Shown here: piece by piece, positions 16,220-24,379 of the stretch
Numbering within the stretch: the first letter of the stretch is position 1
Layout of the letters: each line of letters begins with the position of its first letter
Assembly: GCF_050563545.1 (NCBI RefSeq)
Contig: NZ_JBNXUM010000008.1
Location: 124,001-188,000 of the forward strand
DNA: 64,000 nt
Source of the DNA: Falsiroseomonas sp050563545
Lineage (GTDB): Bacteria > Pseudomonadota > Alphaproteobacteria > Acetobacterales > Acetobacteraceae
Direction of reading: 5' to 3'
The notes under the pieces: generated by a model
Databases searched by the model: none
Told to the model about the DNA's origin: nothing
The model's input: only the letters and a program-made list of their open reading frames with translations
Translations under genes and position numbers: made by a program

Positions 16220-17627
16220 GGACCCAGGTGTCCTTCGATCCGCCGCCCTGCGAGGAGTTCACGATCAGCGATCCTTCCCGCAGCGCCACTCGCGTCAAGC
16301 CGCCAGGCAGCACCCAGGTCTGCGCGCCGGTGACTGCGAAGGGCCTGAGGTCCACATGACGCGGCTCCACCCGGTCGCCGATGAGGGTCGGCGTGACGGA
16401 GAGATCGAGGCAGGGCTGACTGATGTAGTTGCCGGGATCGGCGATCAGTCGCGCTCGGCAGGCCGCGATCTCCGCCTGCGTCGCACGGGGCCCGACCATG
16501 ATGCCGTAGCCCCCGGATTCACCCACCGGCTTGACGACGAGCTCCGCCAGGTGATCGAGCGTGTAGCGCAGCCCGTCCGGCTCCCGGCAGATGTGGGTCT
16601 CGACATTCGGCAGGATCGGCTCCTGGCCGAGATAGTAGCGGATGACCTGCGGCATGTAGGCGTAGATCGCCTTGTCGTCGGCGACACCGGTGCCGACGGC
16701 GTTCGCCAGGTTGACGTTGCCGGCGCGGTACGCGCGCACAAGTCCGCGCACGCCGAGCAAGCTGTCCGCCCGGAATGCCTCAGGATCGAGGAAGTCGTCG
16801 TCGATGCGGCGGTAGATCACGTCCACCCGCGCGAGCCCGCATGTCGTGCGCATCCAGACGCGGTCCTTGGCGTCCACCTCGAGGTCCCGTCCCTCGACAA
16901 GCGGCACGCCCATCTCGCGCGCGAGGAACACGTGTTCGAAGAACGCCGAATTGTATGGGCCGGGCGAGAGCAGCACGAGCGCAGCATCCGTCACCCCGGG
17001 CGGCGCCACCTCGCGCAACGCCGCGCGCAGCCGCTGCCCGTAGTCGTCGATCGGCCGCACCGCGATACCCTCCAGCAGGTCCGGGAAGGCGCGCATGGTC
17101 ATGTGCCGGTTCTCGACGACGTAGCTCACGCCGGATGGCGTGCGCGCATTGTCCTCGAGGACACGGAGGCAGCCGCTGCCGTCGCGAACGATGTCCGTGC
17201 CGGAGACGTGCACGTAGGTCCGGTGCGGCAGGTCGAGCCCCTGCATGGCTGGGCGGTAGTTCGCGTTGCCCAGCACAAGCTCGGCCGGAATGACGCTGTC
17301 CCGCAGGATTCGTTGGTCGTGATATATATCGTGCAGCAGATGGTTCAGCGCCACGACGCGCTGGGATATGCCGCGTTCCACCTGCTGCCACTCCTCGGCC
17401 GAGATCAGCCGCGGGATAGCATCGAAGGGAAGGACCCGGTCGATCGCAGCGTTGTCGGAGTAGACGGCGAAGGTGATGCCGCGGTCATGGAGCTCGGCTT
17501 CGGCGTCGATGACGCGCGTCCGCATCTCCTCCACAGACAGCCCAGCGAGGCGGCGCAGGAGAGGCCCCCCTGCGCTGGCGCCGAGCAACTCGCAGTAGAA
17601 ATCGCCCGGCGTGTAGTCGTTCAACAT
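16212..17627 (-). CDS. Circularly permuted ATP-grasp protein (DUF404/DUF407)
   Basis: 471-residue member of the circularly permuted ATP-grasp family, predicted to form amide bonds by activating a carboxylate with ATP. Landmarks are 'FAVYSDNAAIDRVLPFD', 'ALNHLLHDIYHDQRIL', 'VLEDNARTPSGVSYV' near residue 160, and 'VDVIYRRIDDDFLDPEAF' near 255. The nucleotide-binding part is 'LVKPVGESGGYGIMVGP' (about 380), and 'VNSSQGGGSKDTWVL' lies at the end. ATG 17627 (MLNDYTPGDFYCE) is chosen over 17663 because the family begins there. It is the first gene of a five-gene operon ending in the FGase-like gene. Confidence 0.92.
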   Translation of the reverse strand: MLNDYTPGDFYCELLGASAGGPLLRRLAGLSVEEMRTRVIDAEAELHDRGITFAVYSDNAAIDRVLPFDAIPRLISAEEWQQVERGISQRVVALNHLLHDIYHDQRILRDSVIPAELVLGNANYRPAMQGLDLPHRTYVHVSGTDIVRDGSGCLRVLEDNARTPSGVSYVVENRHMTMRAFPDLLEGIAVRPIDDYGQRLRAALREVAPPGVTDAALVLLSPGPYNSAFFEHVFLAREMGVPLVEGRDLEVDAKDRVWMRTTCGLARVDVIYRRIDDDFLDPEAFRADSLLGVRGLVRAYRAGNVNLANAVGTGVADDKAIYAYMPQVIRYYLGQEPILPNVETHICREPDGLRYTLDHLAELVVKPVGESGGYGIMVGPRATQAEIAACRARLIADPGNYISQPCLDLSVTPTLIGDRVEPRHVDLRPFAVTGAQTWVLPGGLTRVALREGSLIVNSSQGGGSKDTWVLG

Positions 17628-17954
17628 GGCATCTTGAGTCCTGCTTGCCCGGTGTCGGTGCACGCTGCAAATGCGGACCCAGCACGAACAGTGCCAGGGC
17701 TCCGGACAATCTGCTCAGAAGCATCGACTGGCGGCCAGCCTTAGCCGCTCCGTCGCGCGCCTCGGGTCACGTATGCGCGCGGCGTAGGTCTGCGTAGGCC
17801 CAGGATACCCATAATCCAGCCCGTCAGGGGGTTCTCGCCTGAATGCGAGGAACGGCGTCGTGCGGGCAGAGCAGCGAGGGCCACGAATTGCCTGAAGACG
17901 AGGCTTGCCGGCGCGCTAGAATGCGGTGTCGTCCACCTGTTCCCGGAGGACCAC
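17628..17954. other. Gap upstream of the ATP-grasp operon
   Basis: 327 bp between the divergent ATP-grasp gene and the small Lys-rich gene. It should hold both promoters, but I see no convincing -35/-10 pair, operator or RNA structure. Short open readings here have no recognisable protein pattern. Confidence 0.4.
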
Positions 17955-18092
17955 ATGGCCAAGGGTCAGAAGCGCAGCGGCCGAGAGCCGAAGAAGCCGA
18001 AGAAGGAGAAGCCGAAGAGCACAGCGGCTAATTCGCCGTTTGGCGCGCTGCGGTCCAAGCCGATGACTGAACCCTCGGAGCCCAAGAAGTAG
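17955..18092 (+). CDS. Small lysine-rich conserved hypothetical protein
   Basis: 45-residue basic protein that starts MAKGQKRSGREPKKPKKEKP and ends with a neutral, Ser/Pro-rich tail (FGALRSKPMTEPSEPKK). A perfect GGAGGA site lies 5-10 bp before ATG 17955, which strongly supports translation. Short proteins of this MAKGQ-RSNRE-KKPKK type recur in Alphaproteobacteria and are annotated only as hypothetical. The charge pattern suggests nucleic-acid or ribosome binding, which is speculation. It has no operon partner. Confidence 0.75.
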   Translation: MAKGQKRSGREPKKPKKEKPKSTAANSPFGALRSKPMTEPSEPKK

Positions 18093-18159
18093 GGCTTCCA
18101 CATTGTCGTCTGCCGGCGCGCCGGTTTGGCCGCGCCAAGTGCGATTTTGCGCGGCGAGT

Positions 18160-18381
18160 TCAGGTGGGACGACGACGCCCGGAGACGTGGAGCGGGCTCA
18201 ATTGCTGCTCCCTTACGATCCACTCAATTCCGTCCCGAGCGCTGCGAGCACGATAGGTTCGGTCTAGGTCGTCTCCGGGCAGCGCGCGGGTAATGGTGTA
18301 GATGCCGGCGGGAGCATGGGGGTTCGAAAGGCCAGGATGGAATTCGACATCTTGGCCCACCGCGAACTTGTGCAGAGCCAT
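18160..18381 (-). CDS. Conserved hypothetical protein, 73 residues
   Basis: Small soluble protein MALHKFAVGQDVEFHPGL, with 'AGIYTITRALPGDDLDRTYR' and 'DGIEWIVREQQLSPL' following. An AAAGGAGGA site stands 5 bp before the ATG at 18381. The layout (FxVGQxVxF...GxYxIxRxLP...YRxRSxxDGxExVVRExxL) is that of a short beta-barrel domain frequent in Alphaproteobacteria, without known function. It is monocistronic and convergent with the small Lys-rich gene. Confidence 0.75.
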   Translation of the reverse strand: MALHKFAVGQDVEFHPGLSNPHAPAGIYTITRALPGDDLDRTYRARSARDGIEWIVREQQLSPLHVSGRRRPT

Positions 18382-18758
18382 TTCTGTCCTCCTTTCAGGG
18401 GCGGCGTGCGACCCGGCACGTCGCGTCCTGCACAGCCTTAACGGCCAACAGTGGGCGCGGGTCCCCGGCGAGCCACGGCCTTATCGGACCGAGCGCGCCA
18501 TCAGCCGTGGCACCCGCGAAAGTAGCGGCAGGAATTTTACGATGTGTTTTGTGCCGAGCCCTAACAGCAATACTGCTTTTCAATCTGCGGGTGCACGCCT
18601 TCGCGCCTAGGTCGGGCCATGGACGCCGGCCCCCATCCGGTGCCCTGTAAGGTAACCTTACATGCCGATCCGGCGTGTGACTGATCGGCGGCCAAGGGCA
18701 GGTCGTCAACCACGCCCGAGGGCTACAGCAAAGTCCGAGCTTCGCGCGGATATCGTTG

Positions 18759-18801
18759 AAAAAGGCGCATCGCGGGCCGGCCCTGGCAGCGGCGCCTTTT
18801 T
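18759..18801. terminator. Bidirectional terminator-like inverted repeat
   Basis: AAAAAGGCGC (18759-18768) is repeated in inverse as GCGCCTTTTT (18792-18801), a perfect 10-bp arm pair with a GC-rich 23-nt loop. The A-run on the left and T-run on the right allow it to terminate in both directions. It lies just downstream of a decayed transposase end on the minus strand, so it may be part of a former element. Confidence 0.5.
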
Positions 18802-18842
18802 GGGCGATTGAGTGCGGCCCGTAGTGTCCCGCTCCATCCGCT

Positions 18843-18935
18843 TCAGTTGGCGGGCGCTGGCGTCGGCAGCGGGATCAGCTTGGCGAGCTTTTGGAGGTTC
18901 TGATCTGCGGCGGCGGAACCGGCGCCGCAAAAAAG
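18843..18935 (-). pseudogene. Possible transposase C-terminal remnant
   Basis: On the minus strand a frame ends ...AAADQNLQKLAKLIPLP followed by TPAPAN and a stop. The wording 'AAQNLRKLAKL' is common at the C terminus of IS1182-like transposases in Rhizobiales and relatives. Only about 30 codons can be followed. The rest of the 18382-19068 gap contains no recognisable gene except the inverted repeat at 18759. Confidence 0.35.
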
Positions 18936-19068
18936 CCGACTTTGCGGCAGCGTTCACGACCGACTTGCCGCCCGCCTATGACGAAGCGTCGATGCACACG
19001 AAACGTGCGTGACGTCAGGCAGGCGGCTTGCCGTGCCTTCAAGGAGACGCGCGCACCTCGCGTCTGGG

Positions 19069-19544
19069 CTCCAGGTGACGGACCATCAGCTCGGCGCCCG
19101 CGGCATCGACGTGCTCGAGATCGACCTCGCTTCGCTTCGGACGTCGCAGGCCGGGCCGCGGCGTCTGCAGGACTGATTTGACCAGTCCGGCCCGGCGGTG
19201 ATCGGCAGGGCTATCGGCGCGGCGGTTGGCAATATCCCGACCGATGCGGTCGCCATCGCCGTCATCACCTCCTGCACCAATACCTCCGACACCGGGTTGC
19301 TGATCGCGGCGAGGCTGGTGGCCCGAAGGCAGGTACCCTAGGCCAAGTGCCAAATCCCGGGGGCGAAGACTCCCTGACGCCGGGCTCGCCGGCTGCCGTG
19401 CAACGCTTGGCGCACGTCGGCCTGCGGGCGGACCTTGAGACGCTTGGCTTCGGTATCGCTGGCCATGGCTGCGCGACCTGCATCGGCAACGCAGGCCCAC
19501 TGCTGCCCGCCGTGGCGGACGGGGTCGAAACGCGCGGCCGCTGA
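19069..19544 (+). pseudogene. Decayed aconitate hydratase fragment
   Basis: Frame 19069 reads 'ARGIDVLEIDLASLRTSQAG', 'PRRLQD', then an in-frame TGA. The same frame then gives 'DAVAIAVITSCTNTSDTGLL' before a TAG at about 19338. A second frame continues with 'EDSLTPGSPAAVQRL', 'GLRADLETLGFGIAGHGC' and 'ATCIGNAGPL'. These match, in order, the aconitase segments that carry two of the three cluster cysteines (SCTNTS and GCTTCIGNSGPL). Only about 155 codons of an 890-codon gene remain, with two stops and one frameshift. It cannot encode an active enzyme; a functional acn gene must lie elsewhere. Confidence 0.8.
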
Positions 19545-19612
19545 GGCCTCCGGCTCCTGGGCCGCGCCCGAGGCGTCGGCGACGGCGCGCGTGCCTTAGG
19601 AGGTTGCCTCAT

Positions 19613-20572
19613 CTATCTCCGCCCGCCGCCCTTCGTGACGACGGCGGCGCGGCCGGCCGTACGCGACCTCGCCGCACATCCGCTCCTGGCGCTGGGCGGC
19701 GACGTGACGACGGACTTGGGCAGGAGATCCACCAGCGCGCGCAGAGGCGCGCTGGCCTCGCCCGACCACACGAGGTGCGTACGATTTCTGCGCAACCGCC
19801 GCGGCAGCGGATGGCGCTGCACCGACGCGCCCAGGACCGCCTGGTCGAGCACCTCTGCCGGCACGATGGCGACGCCGGTGCCGGCCGCCACGCAGGCCAC
19901 GATCGCGTGGTAGGAGCCGAGGTCCAGTATCCGTTCGGGCGAGGCGCCCCCCTCCGCCAGCCACTCCATCAGGCGCCGGCGGTAGGAGCAGCCATGCGGG
20001 AACGCCACCAGCGTCCGGCCGCCCAGGTCAGCCGGGTGGCGGAGCGCGGGCGTGCCCTTGGCGCTGACGAGCACCAGTTCCTCGTCGAAGGCGGGCACCG
20101 ATGAGAGGCTTCCCGTCTCGAAGGGCTCCGACACGAATGCGGCCTCGACCTCGAAGCGCTCCAGCCGGCGGAGGAGCGTGCTCGTCGTGCCGGTCTGCAG
20201 TTCGATCGAGACGTCGGGGTAGCGCGCATGGAAGGCCGACAGCACCGGCGGCAGCCTCGCGCCCGCGGCACTTTCCAGGGAGCCCAGCCGCAACACGCCC
20301 CGCACGACGCCGCTCCGCAGCTCCTGCTCGGCCAGGTCGGCCATCTGAAGCAGCCGCTCGGCGTGGCCGAGCAAGGTGCGGCCCGCATCGGTGAGGATCA
20401 GACCGCGGCCCTGGCGGCGGAACAGGCTTACCCCCAGCCGCTCCTCGAACTGCTTGACCCGCGTAGTGACGTTGGAGGGCACGCGATGCAGCCGTTCGGC
20501 CGCGCGCGTCACGCCGCCCTCCCTCACCACGCAGCGGAAGATGTGCAGGTCGTCCAGATCCATTGTTCTCAT
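19613..20572 (-). CDS. LysR-family transcriptional regulator
   Basis: About 319-residue LysR regulator. The N-terminal winged helix-turn-helix is 'LHIFRCVVREGGVTRAAERL' followed by 'HRVPSNVTTRVKQFEERLG'. The effector-binding domain begins near residue 90 (GVLRLGSLESAAGARLPPVL) and shows the usual 'GCSYRRRLMEWLAEGG' and 'AIVACVAAGTGVAIVP' blocks. Starts at 20572 (MRTMDLDD) or 20563 (MDLDD) are both acceptable. The C-terminal 30 residues are unusually basic and Ala-rich. It is divergent from an MFS/CMD pair about 70 bp away, which it most likely controls. Confidence 0.9.
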   Translation of the reverse strand: MRTMDLDDLHIFRCVVREGGVTRAAERLHRVPSNVTTRVKQFEERLGVSLFRRQGRGLILTDAGRTLLGHAERLLQMADLAEQELRSGVVRGVLRLGSLESAAGARLPPVLSAFHARYPDVSIELQTGTTSTLLRRLERFEVEAAFVSEPFETGSLSSVPAFDEELVLVSAKGTPALRHPADLGGRTLVAFPHGCSYRRRLMEWLAEGGASPERILDLGSYHAIVACVAAGTGVAIVPAEVLDQAVLGASVQRHPLPRRLRRNRTHLVWSGEASAPLRALVDLLPKSVVTSPPSARSGCAARSRTAGRAAVVTKGGGRR

Positions 20573-20641
20573 TAAGAGAACCATACGACTTGAAAATTCA
20601 GTATTCAATGCGTCTCGGAAGGTGTCCCATTTGGGCCGCCC

Positions 20642-21865
20642 ATGACCAGCAAGCACCTTCCGTCCGCGAACCCGCTCCCCCCGACATGGCTCGTCGTCGG
20701 CGGCGGCATCGTTGCCCTCGCCGCCGCCATGGGCGTCGGCCGGTTCGCCTTCACCCCGCTGATGCCGCTGATGATGCGCGACGGCACCCTGAGCGCCGCG
20801 GCCGGCGCCGAATGGGCGGCGGCGAACTATGTCGGCTACCTCATCGGCGCCTTGACCGCCTCCTGGTTCTCCCGTGACCCGCGGCGCGGCGTGCAATTGT
20901 CCCTCGTCGGCGTCGCACTGACGACGCTGGCCGCGGCCTGGATCGGCGGGGAGACGCCGGCCCTTCTCGGTGCCGTGCTGCGCGCCGCCGCCGGCGTCTT
21001 CAGCGCCTGGGCGCTGGTCTGCGCGAGCAGCTGGTGCCTGGCCGAGCTGGCCCGGCGGCAAGTCCCGCAACGGGGCGCCTGGATCTACACCGGGGTCGGC
21101 CTGGGCATCGCGCTGGCCGGCCTGCTCGCTTGGCTCGGCGGGCGGCAGCCGGCCCGCTGGCTGTGGCTGGAACTGGGGCTGATCGCCGTCGCGGGTGCGG
21201 TATTCGCAGCGCTGGGTTTCACAGGCCGAGGCCGCGCGTCCGCATCGGCAGCGGCACGCCGGTCAGGGACGGTCGCGCCAAGCAGGATGCAGGGGCTTCT
21301 GGGGCTGGTGCTGTGCTACGGCACCTTCGGCTTCGGCTACATCGTGCCGGCCACCTTCCTGCCCGCCATGGCGCAGCAGCTGGTCCCCGACCCGCTGGTG
21401 TTCGGGCTCACCTGGCCCCTCTTCGGGCTGGCCGCCGCCCTCTCCGTCGCAGCCACCGCGCGGTGGCTGCCGGATTGGCCGCGCCGGCGCGTCTGGGCGC
21501 TGGCGCAGGGCACGATGGCGGTCGGCACCGCCTTGCCGCTGGCCACCCAGGCCCTCTGGGCCCTCGCCGCCTCGGCCGTGCTGGTGGGCGGGACGTTCAT
21601 GGTGGCCACGATGGCGGGCCTGCAGCTGGCGCGCGAGCAACTTCCGGCAAACCCGACACCGCTGCTGGCCCGGATGACCGGCGCCTTCGCCGCCGGGCAG
21701 ATCGGGGGCCCGCTCCTCGTCCGTCTCCTCGGCCCTGGCAGCTGGGCGGGCTGGGATGCTCTCGCCTGGGCGAACGCGTCGTCCACGGTGCTGCTGGCGC
21801 TCACGGCGGTGTGGCTCTGGCGCGATGCGGAACCCGTCCACTCACCACTGAGGCAAGCGCGATGA
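20642..21865 (+). CDS. YbfB/YjiJ-family MFS transporter
   Basis: 407-residue major facilitator protein with about 12 hydrophobic segments. The diagnostic start 'GGIVALAAAMGVGRFAFTPL' is followed by 'MPLMMRDGTLS', as in the YbfB/YjiJ group of putative exporters. The central loop (residues about 200-215, Arg/Ser-rich) separates the two six-helix halves. 'YGTFGFGYIVPATFLPAMAQ' begins the second half. Its stop overlaps the downstream CMD-family start (ATGA). Substrate unknown. Confidence 0.9.
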   Translation: MTSKHLPSANPLPPTWLVVGGGIVALAAAMGVGRFAFTPLMPLMMRDGTLSAAAGAEWAAANYVGYLIGALTASWFSRDPRRGVQLSLVGVALTTLAAAWIGGETPALLGAVLRAAAGVFSAWALVCASSWCLAELARRQVPQRGAWIYTGVGLGIALAGLLAWLGGRQPARWLWLELGLIAVAGAVFAALGFTGRGRASASAAARRSGTVAPSRMQGLLGLVLCYGTFGFGYIVPATFLPAMAQQLVPDPLVFGLTWPLFGLAAALSVAATARWLPDWPRRRVWALAQGTMAVGTALPLATQALWALAASAVLVGGTFMVATMAGLQLAREQLPANPTPLLARMTGAFAAGQIGGPLLVRLLGPGSWAGWDALAWANASSTVLLALTAVWLWRDAEPVHSPLRQAR

Positions 21866-22443
21866 CCTTTGCTCGTTCCATGACCTCCGCATTCAGCTTC
21901 CCCGAAGCCGGCCTGCCCGAACGGCTAGGTCCGCCGGCGACGCTCGACGCCGCGCAGCAGGACGCGGCGGACGAGCTGATCAACGGCCCGCGGCGCGGCG
22001 TGTACGGCCCCTTCCGGCCCTTGCTGCACCGCCCGCCGCTGCTGCGCGCGGTGGCCAAAGTGGGCGAGATCCTGCGCTACGAGGGCACGCTCGACGCCGC
22101 ACTGCGCGAATGGACGATCTGCGTCGTCGCGCGCGATCTGTCCAACGTCTTCGAGTGGGACATGCACCGGCCGCTCGCGGCCGCAGCCGGGGTGCCGGGT
22201 GCGGCGCTGGCCGCGCTGGATACCGGGCAGCCGTTACCAGACGATTTGCGCGCCGACCTTGCGCTCGCTCGGACCGTCACAAGCGAACTCATCGGCCAGC
22301 ACCGCCTGAGCGACGCGACCTACTCGGATGCGCTCAGCCAATGGGGCGAGCCGACGACGGTGGAACTGCTCACGCTGGTGGGCTACTTCGCCATGGTGTG
22401 CTGGCTGATGAACGTGGCGCGCACGCCGGGCCGCCTGAGTTGA
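21862..22443 (+). CDS. Carboxymuconolactone decarboxylase-family protein
   Basis: 193-residue CMD/AhpD-like helical protein. The core reads 'LREWTICVVARDLSNVFEWD' followed by MH, the EWxxH variant of the CMD motif. The redox CxxC of AhpD is absent, so a peroxidase role is unlikely and a lactone or ring-fission product decarboxylase-type role is more plausible. The ATG overlaps the MFS stop. The divergent LysR suggests a small inducible aromatic or lactone module; that is inference. Confidence 0.8.
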   Translation: MTFARSMTSAFSFPEAGLPERLGPPATLDAAQQDAADELINGPRRGVYGPFRPLLHRPPLLRAVAKVGEILRYEGTLDAALREWTICVVARDLSNVFEWDMHRPLAAAAGVPGAALAALDTGQPLPDDLRADLALARTVTSELIGQHRLSDATYSDALSQWGEPTTVELLTLVGYFAMVCWLMNVARTPGRLS

Positions 22444-22646
22444 CGCTGCTGCCAGTTGACAGCCTCGTGCCTCTCGACAACTCCGGCTCCAACCGCCGCT
22501 CGCCCGCTTGAACGACCGCGTCGGGACGTCCTGGCGGCTCGACGTACGCAGCCGACCGGCAGGCCCCGAAAATCTCAGGCGGCGCTGAGTCGAGGTCAGG
22601 TAGTAGTTCCGAGCTGTAGCGTTCACCTGGCGCTCCCTGGGCTCCG

Positions 22647-22984
22647 TCAGCGCCGGTCGAGGATTAACCTGATGCCTTCCCGGCAGACCGGGAGGACCTC
22701 ACGGACCTCGTCCCGGCCGAGGATTGGACGCATGTGCCCCTCGACGAGGAAAGCGGCATCGACCGCGATCATCCGCTCCAGGCTGGCGATCCATGTCTCC
22801 GGCGGCCGCAGTCGCAGGCCGCGCAGCAGCGAGAGGTTCCGATAGGACTTGTAAATGTCGTCGCCGCGCCGGAGAACGCCCCGGTTCGGGATCCAGACCG
22901 CCACGTTCTCCGGCGACTAACCCAACGTGTGGATCAGCCGCAGCCGTGCCCCCGCGACCTCGACCATCTCCTTGTCTCCCCAAA
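22647..22984 (-). pseudogene. Fragment of an alkyl-sulfatase-like metallo-beta-lactamase protein
   Basis: The minus-strand frame reads 'VEVAGARLRLIHTLG', a TAG stop, then 'SPENVAVWIPNRGVL' and 'DDIYKSYRNLSLLRG'. After that come 'WIASLERMIAVDAAFLVEGH' and 'RPILGRDEVREVL'. This order matches the C-terminal part of the MBL domain in SDS-hydrolase/alkylsulfatase proteins, where the TAG replaces the usual acidic 'GETPD'. About 110 codons remain, with no N-terminal metal motif nearby. Not functional. Confidence 0.65.
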
Positions 22985-23021
22985 GGTGTGGGTGCGCAGC
23001 CGCGCGTGCGGCCGGCTTCGC

Positions 23022-23345
23022 TCAGGGCCGCCCGGCCGCCGTCGCGGAGGCCGGCATCTTCTCCTGTCCCGTCAGCAGCGGACGGAAGCGGACGATCTCG
23101 GCCGCGATGAAGTCGCAGAAGGCTCGTACCCGCGGCGTTGCGCGCAGGTCGGCGTGCATGACCAAGTAGACCTTGGTGCTGAGCTCCGGCCCCGGCGACA
23201 GCACGGCCTCGAGGTCGTCCTCCGCGCCGCCGAGCAGCATCGGCAGGGGCGCGAGCCCGGCGCCTGACTTCACCGCTGCCAGCATGCCGAGCATGGAATT
23301 GCCAGTCGCGGCGATCCGCGCGCGCGGCGCCGCATCCACGGCCAT
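23022..23345 (-). pseudogene. LysR-type effector-domain fragment
   Basis: About 107 codons read 'NSMLGMLAAVKSGAGLAPLP', 'LLGGAEDDLEAVL', 'STKVYLVMHADLRATPRVRA' and 'FCDFIAAEIVRFRP'. This is the last third of a LysR substrate-binding domain. The DNA-binding domain is missing: at 23345 the sequence switches to an unrelated plus-strand fragment. It is a deletion remnant. Confidence 0.7.
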
Positions 23346-23463
23346 CGAGGCGCGCGATCCCGCCCAGGCCGAGGCGACAATGCGCGACCACCTGACCCGC
23401 GCGAACGCGCTTTATGACAGCCTGCTGCGCGGGGAAGCGGAGGTCGCGGAGGCCACGTTGTGA
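23340..23463 (+). pseudogene. GntR-type FCD-domain C-terminal fragment
   Basis: The frame gives 'AIEARDPAQAEATMRDHLTR' and then ANALYDSLLRG, the final helices of an FCD-type GntR regulator. The stop overlaps the GTG of the following broken gene (GTGA), so an ancestral operon order is preserved although the N-terminal part of the regulator has been lost. Confidence 0.5.
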
Positions 23464-24270
23464 CGGAAGATCAGGCCGCGGTGCTGACCTTCGGCACGGT
23501 GGAGCCGCCGCTGGCGCGCCTTGTGCTGCAGGCCGGCGCGCTGCGCTGCGTGCTTCAAGGCGGCGCGCTGCGGCATGTCGCCTGGCGCGGTGTGGAGGTG
23601 CTACGCGGCGTCGCCTATCTGTTGCGCGACACCGACTGGGGCACGCCGGGAGATCAGCCCGTCCCAGCCGGTCCTAGACATCCGCGCCCTGACTTGCCGG
23701 CCGGCACCGGGGATCTCCGTGACGTGCGGCATGAAGGCGGACCTCCCGCTCGATCCGGCCGGAAAGTTCGAAATGGAGGACCAGCGCAACTGGTCCGACG
23801 CCTCCTTCAAGACCTATGTCGGCTCGCTGCTCGATCCTTGGCCCTATCGGCTGGAACCCGGCGTCGCACGCCGGCAGCGCGTTGAGGTGGCGATCATGGA
23901 CGACGGGCCGGCGTCGCCGGGTATCGCAACCGGCGATGCAACGCCGCAACTCGAGATTGGCGATGCCGGGGCGACGATGTCGCGGCAGCGCGGCTCGCGA
24001 TGCTCCGTCCTGGCTGGCTGGTCGTGTCGCTCGAACTCGACGCGCCAGGGCAGCGCGAACAGCTAGCCGCTGCGGCGGCGCTTGCCGTGCGATGTGGCGC
24101 GCAGGTTCAGCTGGAGATCGTGCTGCCTGCGGTCGCGCCGGCGGCTGCCGAGCTCGCGGCCGCAGCGCGGCTCTGCGCGGAAGCGGGGCTATCGCCCGCG
24201 GCTGGCCAGTCCGGGCTACTTACCAGTCCCAGTCACGCGCGGAGCCGGACCCCGTTGAGGTCGCCGTGAC
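23460..24270 (+). pseudogene. Broken D-apionate-lactonase-like (ApnL) gene
   Basis: Three consecutive frames carry pieces of one protein. From 23460 the reading is 'VLTFGTVEPPLARLVLQAGA' and 'GVEVLRGVAYLLRDTDWGTP'. After a frame change near 23650 come 'ISPSQPVLDIRALTCRPAPG' and 'FEMEDQRNWSDASFKTYVG'. After another near 23985 come 'LAMLRPGWLVVSLELDAPGQ' and a helical stretch. This order resembles D-apionate lactonase-type proteins, but a long middle segment and the C terminus are gone. The family name is from memory of the 'EMEDQRNWTDASFKTY' signature, so I hold it at moderate confidence; that the gene is broken is clear. Confidence 0.55.
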
Positions 24271-24379
24271 GTCATCGCCGACGTCGTGAAACTTGGAACG
24301 CTCTTCGAACGCTCTTTCCCGAGGACCCGTGTGGCGGATATCGAGGCTGCGATCTCCCGCGGGCGGGGAGCAAACGGCG

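Noticed and set aside
16356..17744. 462-residue plus-strand open frame
   Set aside because: Antisense to the circularly permuted ATP-grasp gene, with His/Arg/Asp-rich shadow composition.
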